From JAFGIT01 sp016929465 [NCBI: Candidatus Coatesbacteria bacterium] (GTDB lineage: Bacteria; B130-G9): a stretch of DNA of 20,399 bases. A program made the translations under genes and the position numbers. Shown here one piece after another: positions 7,228-14,797 of the stretch (its first letter is position 1; every line of letters begins with the position of its first letter). Below the pieces are notes generated by a model. The model searched no databases, was not told where the DNA came from, and saw only the letters and a list, made by a program, of their open reading frames with translations. The stretch lies in the NCBI GenBank assembly GCA_016929465.1, contig JAFGIT010000054.1:1-20399 (forward strand), given 5' to 3'.

Positions 7228-8598
7228 ATGAAGAAGCATAGATTAATCGCTCTGGCATTCATCCTGACTGGCTGCCTGCTTTCCGCGGCATCGAGTCAGA
7301 CCGACCTTTCGACCGGTTCGACCCTGGCAACAGCAGCGGCGTTGTCCGCTGGTGCCTCGCGAAGCGACGACTCCACTTCCCGAATCGTGGTCATTCTCAC
7401 GGTTTCGGATACTATCAATCCGGTCATGGCCTCGTACATCGAGAGGGGGCTGGGAGAAGCGCAGGCCAGGAAAGCGGAATGCGTCATCATAATGCTCGAT
7501 ACGCCCGGTGGAGGCCTCGATCCCACCAAGGACATAGTAAAGCACATATTCGCCAGTGAGATTCCAGTTGTCGTTTATGTCGCGCCCCAGGGCGCGCATG
7601 CAGCTTCCGCAGGGAGCATAATTCTCCTCTCCTCGCATCTCGCCGCCATGAGTCCTGGGACGAATATGGGGGCCGCCCATCCCGTAGCAGGCGGTGGACA
7701 GCAGATGGATGAGACGATGGCCGCGAAGGTTGAGAATGATCTCGCCGCCTACGCCAGGAGCCTCGCGGAGAAGAGGGGCAGGGACCTCGAGTGGGCCGAG
7801 GCCTCGATTAGAGAGTCTGCTTCGATAACGGAGTCAGAAGCACTGAAGGGCGGCATGATTGACTTCGTGGCGAAGAATCTGGGCGAGCTCCTCGAGGCCA
7901 TGGATGGTCGCGAAGTCAAACTGGATACAGGCAATGTCGTGGTCTTGAGGACCAAGGGCGCCGTTGTCGAGAAAGCCGAGCCGTCATGGCGCGATAAGGC
8001 GCTGAGCACGCTCGCGAATCCCAATATCGCCTATATTCTTTTAATGATCGGTATTTATGGCATAATGTTTGAACTAATGCATCCAGGAGCGATATATCCC
8101 GGTGTCATAGGCGTGATATGCTTGATCGTAGCATTCTTCGCCCTTCAGCTGCTGCCTGTGAATTACGCCGGTTTGATCCTGATTCTGATTGGGATCGCGC
8201 TCTTCATCGCGGAGGTTAAAGTAGTAAGCTATGGGATGCTCACAGTTGGGGGATTGGTATGTCTTGTGGTCGGTTCGATGATGCTGATTTCTGAGCCGGC
8301 ATCCGGCGTCAAGATATCGCTCGGCTTCATTCTACCGGTCGCCCTCTTCACGGCCGGCCTTTTCGTTTTCCTCGGGACACTTGTCGTGAAGGCCCACAAG
8401 AGAAGAGCTTCAACCGGACAGAAGGGCCTGATTGGTGCGGTGGGCTCCGTTGCGGCGGCCATCTCTCCCGGTTCCGACGGCAAGGTTTTTGTGGAGGGTG
8501 AGCTATGGAATGCTTCTTCCGAGGTATCGCTGGAGTCCGGGGCGTCGGTCAAGATCGTGTCCGTGAAGGGCCTCAAGGTCACTGTAGAGCCAGCATAG
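7228..8598 (+). CDS. nfeD: NfeD long-form membrane-bound serine protease
   Basis: This 456-residue protein has the full long-NfeD architecture. A signal sequence contains an LTGC lipobox at 13-16, so it may be lipidated. A ClpP-class protease domain follows (about 52-240) with DTPGGGLDPT, the serine motif AASAGS (predicted nucleophile S127) and predicted catalytic K167 in AAKVENDLAAYARSLAEKRGR. The S-to-K spacing is close to that of archaeal PH1510 (S97/K138 from memory). About five membrane segments lie between about 263 and 388, and a C-terminal OB-fold NfeD domain occupies about 398-456. The known family cleaves stomatin-type (slipin) C-termini and is usually encoded beside a slipin gene. 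Here the neighbour is a DUF4139 gene and no slipin is in the window. There is no clear Shine-Dalgarno site before the ATG, so translation is probably coupled to the gene 6 nt upstream. Confidence 0.93.
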   Translation: MKKHRLIALAFILTGCLLSAASSQTDLSTGSTLATAAALSAGASRSDDSTSRIVVILTVSDTINPVMASYIERGLGEAQARKAECVIIMLDTPGGGLDPTKDIVKHIFASEIPVVVYVAPQGAHAASAGSIILLSSHLAAMSPGTNMGAAHPVAGGGQQMDETMAAKVENDLAAYARSLAEKRGRDLEWAEASIRESASITESEALKGGMIDFVAKNLGELLEAMDGREVKLDTGNVVVLRTKGAVVEKAEPSWRDKALSTLANPNIAYILLMIGIYGIMFELMHPGAIYPGVIGVICLIVAFFALQLLPVNYAGLILILIGIALFIAEVKVVSYGMLTVGGLVCLVVGSMMLISEPASGVKISLGFILPVALFTAGLFVFLGTLVVKAHKRRASTGQKGLIGAVGSVAAAISPGSDGKVFVEGELWNASSEVSLESGASVKIVSVKGLKVTVEPA

Positions 8599-8630
8599 AC
8601 CTTACTTACGGCTGGAGACCGACTAAGGTC
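8598..8630. terminator. Weak hairpin between convergent genes
   Basis: GACCTTA at 8598-8604 can pair with TAAGGTC at 8624-8630 around a loop that contains one mismatch and little else. It begins at the last base of the nfeD stop codon and sits before the convergent kinase gene, so it could help end transcription. There is no T-run, so an intrinsic terminator is uncertain. Confidence 0.25.
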
Positions 8631-8651
8631 GCTCGCATCGAACATGGTCGC

Positions 8652-11600
8652 CTATTTCTTGCACTCAACTTCCCTCTCCTCGTCCAGGACCTCTCGGACC
8701 GTGGCGGCGAAAACGGATAGCTGGAAGGGCTTCTGGATTAGGCCCTTCGCGCCAGCATTGAGCATTCTCTGTGCATCCCCATCTATGCTATATCCGGTCG
8801 AGATAATCGCCTTGACCTCAGGATATATGCCCTTTAGAGCTTCGAAGCACTCAGGGCCGCCCATTCCTGGCATAATCATATCGATAATCACGAGGTCGAC
8901 TTCCCCTTGGTGCTCGCTATAGAATTTCAGAGCTTCCTCGCCGCTCGAGACCACCTCGACTTGATAGCCGAGACGTCGTAGTGTCCGAGATGCCGATTTG
9001 CGGACAACCGCTTCGTCATCGACCAATAGAATCCTCTCATTCCCACCCAATGGCCCGATAGTGCTTCTGGCAGGGAACTCGGGGGTCCGATTCTCCTCGA
9101 GTGGAAGCAAGACGGTGAAGGTAGTTCCTTTGCCAGTGCTGCTTTTCAGTCTGACATCGCCTCCGTGGTTGGATACAATGCCATACACGACGGCAAGCCC
9201 CATCCCAGTGCCTCGTCCCTGTTTTTTGGTGGTGAAGAACGGCTCGAATACTCTGCTGTGCATCTCCTCGGGTATGCCCTTGCCGGTGTCAGCAACGTAG
9301 ATGGCGATATAGCGGCCTGAGGGAAGCTCCCTTCGCCTCTCGCGGTCCGACTTTTTCAGTTCGTAAATTCTGGTGCTTACATTGAGTTCGCCACCTTTTG
9401 GCATCGCATCTCTGGCGTTCACGAATAGGTTCATCAGGACCTGCTGGATTTGGCCGGGATCACCCATCACGGTTGCATTCGGAGCATCGAGGCTCAAGCA
9501 AATACGAATATTGGGATCGAATGAGCGTGATATCAGTTTCCCTACCTCATGGATTGTGCGATGAATATCTATGGGGACTACCTGCTGCTTCCCCTTTTGA
9601 GCATATCCCAGAAGTTGTCGCGTCAGTTCTGATGCCCTTTCCGCAGTCTTTTCTATCGTCTCCGCCGAATCATAGACATCGCTGCCGGCTTCGGAATCGA
9701 GCTTTATTAGGCTAGCGTGGCCCAGTATGCCGGTCAGAAGGTTGTTGAAGTCGTGTGCGATACCGCCCGCCAGCTCGCCGACAGCCTCCATCTTCTGCGA
9801 GTGCCGCAGCTGTTCCTCGAGGTGCTTTCGGCGTGAGATGTCTCTCAGGACGCCGCATATCTTCCATGGCTTCCCCTTCTCATCCGTCAATAAGCGAGCG
9901 TTTATTGAACATGGCACCCCGGAGCGGTCCTTATCGAGCAGCATCAGTTCGTAGTCCGTAACAATTCCTTCGTCCAATATGGCTTTCATGAGACGCATCC
10001 CGTCCTTCAGGCTCACGCAGAGCTCTGAAATGGACTTCCCCAGCAGTTCCTCTCGCGAGTACTTCGAAATCTGGGCGACAGATGGGCTGAGCTCGGTCAA
10101 TTTTCCTCCCAATGAGGCCTCATAATAGACATCCTGGATGTTCTCGAAGATCGAGCGGTACTTCTTCTCGCTGGCCCTTAAAGCGGCATCGGCGAGGATA
10201 CGCTTCTCCTCGATCCCAACGGCAGCCGCAAGTATCCCGAAGAGCTTCTTATCTTCCTCGTTTGGAATGACGTCCTTCTGATATACGACGCAAAGAGAGC
10301 CTACGAATTCGTCGCCGCATCTGACGCCAAGGCCAATATAGGTCTCGAGTTTGAATGGCCTTACGTTAGGATCCGTCTCGGCATAGTGCGAGTTCTGCAG
10401 GTCCCTTACGACGAGTACCTCCTCCGAGCCTCGCTGAATGACATCGTAGCATATATGACCCTCAGGCCTGTCAACTGGATTGTAGTCAGGCGGTGTCTGC
10501 CACTGTCCCCAGGATGACAGGATGTCGTTCGCCTCGAGGCGGTTGTAGATCGCACACGCGGCATTCATGAGCTCGCCGCAGACGGCTGTGAGGCGCGAGA
10601 TGTTCTTTAGTGGATCGGCCGTAAAGCCAAGAAAGCACTCATTCAGTTTCGTAATGCGCTCTTCACTTCTCTTCTGAGCGTCAATGTCCAGATGCGTTCC
10701 CGTGATGCGAATGGGCCTGCCTTCATCATCCCACTTCACGACTCTGCCGCGTGATAGTATCCACTTCCACTCTCCCGACTTCGTTCGGAGGCGTCTCTCC
10801 ACTTCATAGAACTTCGCCTTTCCTGCGAGATGGTCTTCCCAGGCTTCATTTACCGAATCCTGTTCGTCGGGATGGCGAAGTCTCTCCCACATTCGGACGT
10901 GGGGTTCGAAGTCCGAAGCTGAGTAGCCGAGTATCTCAGGTAGGCGTTCATTCACTGTGACATTGCCGCTGGGCTTGTCCCAATCCCAGAAGCCGAGGTC
11001 AGCTCCCTGAAGGACTAATTGGAGCTGCTCCTTGCTGGCCTGAATATCCGAGATCATTCTGGCTCGCTCCCTGGCACATGCGATGGTCTCTGCCGCAACT
11101 GCGAGCAGACTGATCGTCTCCCCGTCCAAGTGGGAGCACTCGCATCCGAGCACATCGAATCCAAGCAGACCGTTCAGTCTGCCCTCTATCTCCATGGGAA
11201 TCAGAAGCATTGAAAGGGCATCAGCACTTCTGAAGCGTTCTCTTTCGCTGGCAATATCAGGAGAGGCACAGCAGCCGCCGCAAAGGTAAATCGGCCTGCG
11301 CCTCAGAATTTCCTCCGACAAAGCCGGAAACTCCTCGCGGAAAGATAACGCCTCAGAACCATTCATTCGTGAATTGACGCCCTCCGCGCACCACTCATGC
11401 GAATTGACTGCCTCCCGAAGTTCATCGTCACAGCTGAAGATATAGACGCGGTCCGCGCCCAGGAAGGTGCCGATCTCCTTGAGCGCGCGATTTACTGAGT
11501 AATCGAAGTCGATTAATCCGAAACTGATGAAGTGTTTAGAGATCGATACTATCAGGCTCTGCAATTCAGCTCTGAAGGCCAGGGAAGACTCGGCCTGTTC

Positions 11601-12005
11601 ATACCCGTCGCTTTCTCTCCAGAAGGCGACGACCGCCTCCGTCTCATTTTCACCGGTGCATTCAGCAAGCCTCGCGCTTACTTTGAAGACTCTTTGGCCT
11701 CTCGGGCCTTGTTTACTGAATTCGATCCCATTGCATGACTGCTTTCGAACCACGCACTGCCGTAGGTCTTCCCAACTCTCGGTAGCGCCTTCGTCCATTA
11801 ACCTGAGCCAATCCCGAATATCTGTACCGGCAATTCCTTCCTTGGATTGGCCGAAGATATCGCAGAATGCCCTGCTGGCCCCCATTATACTGCCAGACGG
11901 GGCCACAATAACGAAGCTCTCATTCGCTTCGCTCAGCAATGCGTCGATGATGTCACAATCACACCAGTGAGAATTCATCTCATCATTCCGAGAATGCATG
12001 ACCAT
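8652..12005 (-). CDS. Hybrid PAS/GAF histidine kinase with C-terminal receiver
   Basis: The product is 1117 residues with no membrane segment. Domains in order are PAS (about 17-130), GAF (about 150-315), PAS_3-type PAS with PAC segment (about 325-445), GAF (about 450-605), PAS (about 612-728), then HisKA with H-box GGIAHDFNN (H751). The HATPase has N-box LFVNARDAM (N863), ADTGKGIP and GRGTGMGLAVVYG. A receiver domain (about 990-1108) carries acidic pair D996-D997, phosphoacceptor D1042, T1070 and K1092. The first GAF is rich in cysteine, with CGGCC at 242-246 and CEC at 288-290. The ATG at 12005 is chosen because GAAGGAGG ends 5 nt before it; a TTG at 12008 is too close. Having its own receiver, it may phosphorelay to an unlinked Hpt protein or act alone. 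It lies downstream of the shell-protein operon on the same strand but is separated from it by over 400 bp and has its own candidate promoter. Confidence 0.95.
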   Translation of the reverse strand: MVMHSRNDEMNSHWCDCDIIDALLSEANESFVIVAPSGSIMGASRAFCDIFGQSKEGIAGTDIRDWLRLMDEGATESWEDLRQCVVRKQSCNGIEFSKQGPRGQRVFKVSARLAECTGENETEAVVAFWRESDGYEQAESSLAFRAELQSLIVSISKHFISFGLIDFDYSVNRALKEIGTFLGADRVYIFSCDDELREAVNSHEWCAEGVNSRMNGSEALSFREEFPALSEEILRRRPIYLCGGCCASPDIASERERFRSADALSMLLIPMEIEGRLNGLLGFDVLGCECSHLDGETISLLAVAAETIACARERARMISDIQASKEQLQLVLQGADLGFWDWDKPSGNVTVNERLPEILGYSASDFEPHVRMWERLRHPDEQDSVNEAWEDHLAGKAKFYEVERRLRTKSGEWKWILSRGRVVKWDDEGRPIRITGTHLDIDAQKRSEERITKLNECFLGFTADPLKNISRLTAVCGELMNAACAIYNRLEANDILSSWGQWQTPPDYNPVDRPEGHICYDVIQRGSEEVLVVRDLQNSHYAETDPNVRPFKLETYIGLGVRCGDEFVGSLCVVYQKDVIPNEEDKKLFGILAAAVGIEEKRILADAALRASEKKYRSIFENIQDVYYEASLGGKLTELSPSVAQISKYSREELLGKSISELCVSLKDGMRLMKAILDEGIVTDYELMLLDKDRSGVPCSINARLLTDEKGKPWKICGVLRDISRRKHLEEQLRHSQKMEAVGELAGGIAHDFNNLLTGILGHASLIKLDSEAGSDVYDSAETIEKTAERASELTRQLLGYAQKGKQQVVPIDIHRTIHEVGKLISRSFDPNIRICLSLDAPNATVMGDPGQIQQVLMNLFVNARDAMPKGGELNVSTRIYELKKSDRERRRELPSGRYIAIYVADTGKGIPEEMHSRVFEPFFTTKKQGRGTGMGLAVVYGIVSNHGGDVRLKSSTGKGTTFTVLLPLEENRTPEFPARSTIGPLGGNERILLVDDEAVVRKSASRTLRRLGYQVEVVSSGEEALKFYSEHQGEVDLVIIDMIMPGMGGPECFEALKGIYPEVKAIISTGYSIDGDAQRMLNAGAKGLIQKPFQLSVFAATVREVLDEEREVECKK

Positions 12006-12010
12006 CAATG

Positions 12011-12018
12011 CCTCCTTC
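12011..12018 (-). promoter_or_regulatory. Ribosome binding site of hybrid kinase
   Basis: On the minus strand GAAGGAGG is followed by CATTG and then ATG at 12005. The block AGGCATTGATG also occurs at the start of the first GAF kinase (near 900-910), a small leader similarity that may be chance or may reflect shared ancestry of the translation start. Confidence 0.75.
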
Positions 12019-12068
12019 TATCGATGGATCGAGCTCGCAGCAAAATGCTCAGTGATGCTCAATGCAAT

Positions 12069-12083
12069 ATGCGCCGTGCGCAT
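12069..12083. promoter_or_regulatory. Perfect short palindrome ATGCGC-CGT-GCGCAT
   Basis: Two perfect 6-bp arms around a 3-bp centre lie about 64 nt before the kinase start. Its position inside the transcribed leader or near a weak second promoter would suit an operator or a small RNA hairpin. One copy alone is weak evidence. Confidence 0.3.
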
Positions 12084-12254
12084 AATTCGCAGAGAAATGC
12101 AATCGAGCCCAGGCAGCAGAAAGCGCGCTTGAATTCTAAGTCGGTCTCAATATACCACGTCTGATAGCGTCGATTGAATTACCTGAGTATGCGTGACCGG
12201 CGTCGGGACATGAGCTGAGAGATATCATTGGCAGATGCCCTTGGCCACGCTCAT

Positions 12255-12283
12255 TTTATATATCGAACATTCTCTCTATTCAA
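12255..12283 (-). promoter_or_regulatory. Candidate promoter of hybrid kinase
   Basis: Reading the minus strand, TTGAAT (12283-12278), a 17-bp spacer and TATAAA (12260-12255) make a plausible sigma70 promoter. The start would be near 12248, giving a leader of about 240 nt before the kinase ATG. Confidence 0.4.
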
Positions 12284-12432
12284 TTTAGATGGGAAGTTAA
12301 TCTAATGCGATTCGCCTCCCCAGAGCACTTGGCGCCGATTCAAGAACAAAAGCGCCCATTTTTATTATGCCTTCAATCAAATCACCAAGTACTAGCGGTT
12401 ATTTTGATGCCAGAGACCTATTCGTAAGCCAT

Positions 12433-13023
12433 CTACTCGAAAACCACTGGCAAACTGCAACTCGACAATCGGCCCTCGAGATGCCGCTTCAACTCGGTCG
12501 AATCCTCGCATGACACTATGACAGCCAGTATAAATACGCCGAGCGTCGTTCTACCTGACATTCTCTCGATCACCACGCCAAGTCTCTCGGTCTCATTGAA
12601 TACGGCTCTAAGTACGGCCGTTGAGTCAATCCCAAATGTGGCGAATTTGAGCGTATCTCCAACATCAACGGCAGTTGCTGCGGGGCTTGATCTCTCCCTC
12701 TGCAAATCCGTCACCTCACGGGCAATCTGGTCCGCGTGTGATCCCTGGACGAACGAGCTGCCTGACTCCGATATTCCCCAGCCTGCATTACGCACTAGCG
12801 CGGATGGGCCTTCCATTTCGGTTAGCACCCCCTCCGCAGCTTCGATTTCGTCGATCCTCGAGCGTGTGGTCTTCTTCGCATCAGCTTCGCAAGTATCGAT
12901 CTTCAGGCGTTTCTCGCGGATGATGTCCATTGCGAGAGGTGTGATAATCGCGTCGGCAGGGACATTCAGCGTGGCGCCCGTGGCCATCTCCTCGAGTTCC
13001 CTTGCTCCGATAACTCTTGTCAT
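12433..13023 (-). CDS. Microcompartment-associated protein, EutQ/EutT-like N-term and ACT-like C-term
   Basis: I do not recognise this 196-residue protein as a named family. Residues 1-42 (VIGARELEEM..GATLNVPADAI, then ITPLAMDIIREKRLKI) resemble the opening of the ethanolamine-microcompartment proteins EutQ and EutT (from memory ...ITPEARE... and ...LPADSRLTPSARELL...). A variable linker of about 80 residues follows, with a possible amphipathic helix. The last 70 residues, from LKFATFGID through RLGVVIERMSG and LGVFILAVIV to the C-terminus, have the beta-alpha-beta-beta-alpha-beta rhythm of ACT ligand-binding domains, which is inference. The gene begins 12 nt after the shell-protein stop with no strong ribosome site, so it is probably translationally coupled. 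Cargo, shell adaptor or metabolite-sensing regulator are all possible. The Ser/Thr-rich frame on the opposite strand is a shadow. Confidence 0.8.
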   Translation of the reverse strand: MTRVIGARELEEMATGATLNVPADAIITPLAMDIIREKRLKIDTCEADAKKTTRSRIDEIEAAEGVLTEMEGPSALVRNAGWGISESGSSFVQGSHADQIAREVTDLQRERSSPAATAVDVGDTLKFATFGIDSTAVLRAVFNETERLGVVIERMSGRTTLGVFILAVIVSCEDSTELKRHLEGRLSSCSLPVVFE

Positions 13024-13035
13024 ATCTGCGGAGCA

Positions 13036-13323
13036 CTAGTCTCCAGAGGAAGGAGAGATCACCTTCTCCAACTCGCCGTGCGGAAATGGAATTACATGCA
13101 CTGCAAGTAGCTCTCCCACCGCGCCGGCAGCCACTGCGCCGGCATCGGTCGCAGCTTTGACCGCCCCAACGTCTCCTCGGACTTTCACGGTGACGATCGC
13201 GCTGCCTGCATATTCGGTTCCAACAAGGGTCACGTCCGCAGACTTGACCATAGCATCTGCTGCCTCGATGGCCCCTATAAGGCCGCTTGTCTCAATTAAA
13301 CCGAGGGCCTCCTGGCCTGGCAT
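13036..13323 (-). CDS. BMC-H microcompartment shell protein (PduA/EutM type)
   Basis: The 95-residue product is a single BMC domain, the unit that forms hexameric tiles of bacterial microcompartment shells. It follows PduA closely: [55 protein letters not shown] and AVHVIPFPH. The hexamer-edge lysine is kept (K27, PduA K26). The central pore loop reads G40-S41-A42 in place of PduA G-S-G. The conserved edge arginine (PduA R79) is phenylalanine here (F80), which could alter hexamer-hexamer contacts. The ATG at 13323 gives a normal family N-terminus with GGAG upstream. A GTG at 13368 would add 15 residues but has no ribosome site. It is the first gene of a two-gene operon. No BMC-P pentamer, BMC-T trimer or signature enzyme is in the window, so other shell genes must be elsewhere or absent. 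Confidence 0.96.
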   Translation of the reverse strand: MPGQEALGLIETSGLIGAIEAADAMVKSADVTLVGTEYAGSAIVTVKVRGDVGAVKAATDAGAVAAGAVGELLAVHVIPFPHGELEKVISPSSGD

Positions 13324-13391
13324 CTGCTCCGACTCCGCTATCTGCAAGGTACTAGCACCAAAATCCACAAATGTTATTAAATCGAGGCGAT

Positions 13392-13419
13392 TTTATATTC
13401 CAATTAGCGAGCGTGTCAA
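13392..13419 (-). promoter_or_regulatory. Near-consensus promoter of BMC operon
   Basis: On the minus strand a perfect TTGACA (13419-13414), a 16-bp spacer and TATAAA (13397-13392) give the best sigma70 match in the window. Transcription would start near 13385, about 62 nt before the shell-protein ATG. Such strength fits abundant shell-protein expression. I see no operator, only an AT-rich leader. Confidence 0.65.
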
Positions 13420-13526
13420 GGTGTGCATTGTTAAAGCCAGCACGCTTGGACCTTTTTGAGATATTTCATGCAAAGTGACTCGCAACCTTCTCGCCAATCG
13501 GGCATAGTCTGATTGATTTGTGAATC

Positions 13527-13532
13527 AGGAGG
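13527..13532 (+). promoter_or_regulatory. Ribosome binding site deciding TTG start of yhaO
   Basis: AGGAGG ends 8 nt before TTG at 13541. The longest frame starts at a GTG at 13520, which lies upstream of this site. From the TTG the protein opens FKFVHAADLHLDSPF, exactly where relatives of this family begin. Confidence 0.8.
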
Positions 13533-13540
13533 CACCATCA

Positions 13541-14797
13541 TTGTTCAAGTTCGTGCATGCGGCTGATCTCCATCTGGATAGCCCATTTCAAGGCCTATCA
13601 GATGATGCGCCCGAGATCCGGCGATTGCTGTATGATGCGACCTTTCTCGCCATGAACAATCTCATCGACCTCTGCATCGATGAGAATGTCGATTTCCTTC
13701 TCATCGCGGGTGATCTGTATGACAGCAAAGACCGTAGCCTGCGCGCCCAATTGCGGCTTCGAAGAGGACTCACAAAACTGGCAGATGCCGGCATAGCCTC
13801 CTATATCGCCCACGGCAACCACGACCCACTCAATGGCTGGCAGGCAAGCATTGAATTGCCGAATCTCGTTCATGTTTTTGATGATAGAATCGGTTCGGTC
13901 ATCCACAGTCGCTCTGGAGAACCTATAGCAATAGTTCATGGAATAAGTTATAATAGGCCAGATATTAAGGAAAATCTATCACTCAAATTCGAGAGGCGGG
14001 ACTCCCCGCTGTTCCAGATAGGTCTCTTGCACTGCAACGTCGGTGACAAGACCGGACACGAGCCATACTCGCCATGCTCGATAGCAGACCTCGTGGCGGC
14101 CGGGCTCGATTACTGGGCTCTGGGGCACGTCCATAAGGGTGGAGTTCTAAGAGAGCATAGCCCGTGCATAATCTATGCGGGAAATACTCAGGGGAGACAC
14201 GTCAATGAAAGCGGCCCCCGGGGATGCTATATCGTGAATGTCGATGATGCACATGGCGTTAGGACCGAATTCCATGCGATTGATGCCCTTCGATGGCATA
14301 GCATTGCACAATCTATCGACAAAATCGCCAATCCGGATGGACTCCTGAATGCCATCCAGGGGTCTTTGCATCGGATTCAGGCGGACGCATCTGGAAGGCC
14401 GTCAGTTTGTCGGCTGACTTTGACCGGCAGGGGCCCGATGCACTCAGATTTATCCATGATGAATCGCGCTGAGGAATATTTCAGTGAAATTCGTGAGTTC
14501 GGCATGTCGCTTTCGCCCATCGTATGGGTCTCGGACATGAGGCTCGAGACGAAGTGGGAGATCGACTTGGGGCGTCGAATGGCCTCCAATGATGTAGTCG
14601 GTGACTGTCTGCGATTGATCGACCAATATTGCCGGGATGGAATTGAACGTGCACGGCTCTCCGAATGCCTCGATGAACTGCTCCTGCATCGAAGTGCTGG
14701 CAGGTACATCGATCGCTTTGATGATAAGACACTGATCAGGTTGCTCGAATCTGCCCAGTCGATCCTTCTCAATGAGCTGTTAGGAGCCGAAGATTGA
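13541..14797 (+). CDS. yhaO: Mre11/SbcD-like metallophosphoesterase nuclease, YhaO type
   Basis: The 418-residue protein has the full calcineurin-like nuclease metal site: D9-x-H11, G57-D58, G92-N93-H94-D95, H164 in LLHCNV and G195-H196-V197-H198. The opening HAADLHLDSPF is typical of the YhaO branch of SbcD/Mre11 DNA-repair nucleases. The C-terminal third is the capping/partner-binding part of such nucleases and is weakly conserved. Two metal ions would cleave DNA ends or hairpins together with the ATPase encoded by the next gene, whose start overlaps this stop by 4 nt, so the two are translationally coupled. It is divergent from the BMC operon across about 215 bp. No clear plus-strand promoter was found. 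Confidence 0.92.
   Translation: MFKFVHAADLHLDSPFQGLSDDAPEIRRLLYDATFLAMNNLIDLCIDENVDFLLIAGDLYDSKDRSLRAQLRLRRGLTKLADAGIASYIAHGNHDPLNGWQASIELPNLVHVFDDRIGSVIHSRSGEPIAIVHGISYNRPDIKENLSLKFERRDSPLFQIGLLHCNVGDKTGHEPYSPCSIADLVAAGLDYWALGHVHKGGVLREHSPCIIYAGNTQGRHVNESGPRGCYIVNVDDAHGVRTEFHAIDALRWHSIAQSIDKIANPDGLLNAIQGSLHRIQADASGRPSVCRLTLTGRGPMHSDLSMMNRAEEYFSEIREFGMSLSPIVWVSDMRLETKWEIDLGRRMASNDVVGDCLRLIDQYCRDGIERARLSECLDELLLHRSAGRYIDRFDDKTLIRLLESAQSILLNELLGAED
14782..14786 (+). promoter_or_regulatory. Ribosome site of yhaN inside yhaO
   Basis: AGGAG at 14782-14786 lies 7 nt before the TTG start at 14794, inside the end of yhaO. The start and stop share TTGA, the usual arrangement for re-initiation by the same ribosome. 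Confidence 0.7.

Larger units (their letters stand above)
12009..12432. other. 424-bp spacer upstream of hybrid kinase
   Basis: No convincing gene lies here on either strand; frames crossing it are shadows of neighbours. It holds the kinase ribosome site, a short palindrome at 12069-12083, a candidate promoter at 12255-12283 and a second weaker -10-like box (TATATT, minus strand, 12149-12154). I found no strong terminator for the operon that ends at 12433. Confidence 0.6.

Noticed and set aside
8505-8720. Plus-strand frame of 71 residues after nfeD
   Set aside because: It overlaps both the nfeD end and the convergent kinase end and matches nothing recognisable.
11847-12164. Plus-strand frame of 105 residues spanning the kinase start
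   Set aside because: Mostly antisense to the kinase and its leader. The kinase start is well supported by GAAGGAGG.
12518-13039. Plus-strand frame of 173 residues, rich in Ser and Thr
   Set aside because: It lies wholly antisense to the EutQ-like gene. It has no ribosome site or family match, and its composition is typical of the complement of a real gene.
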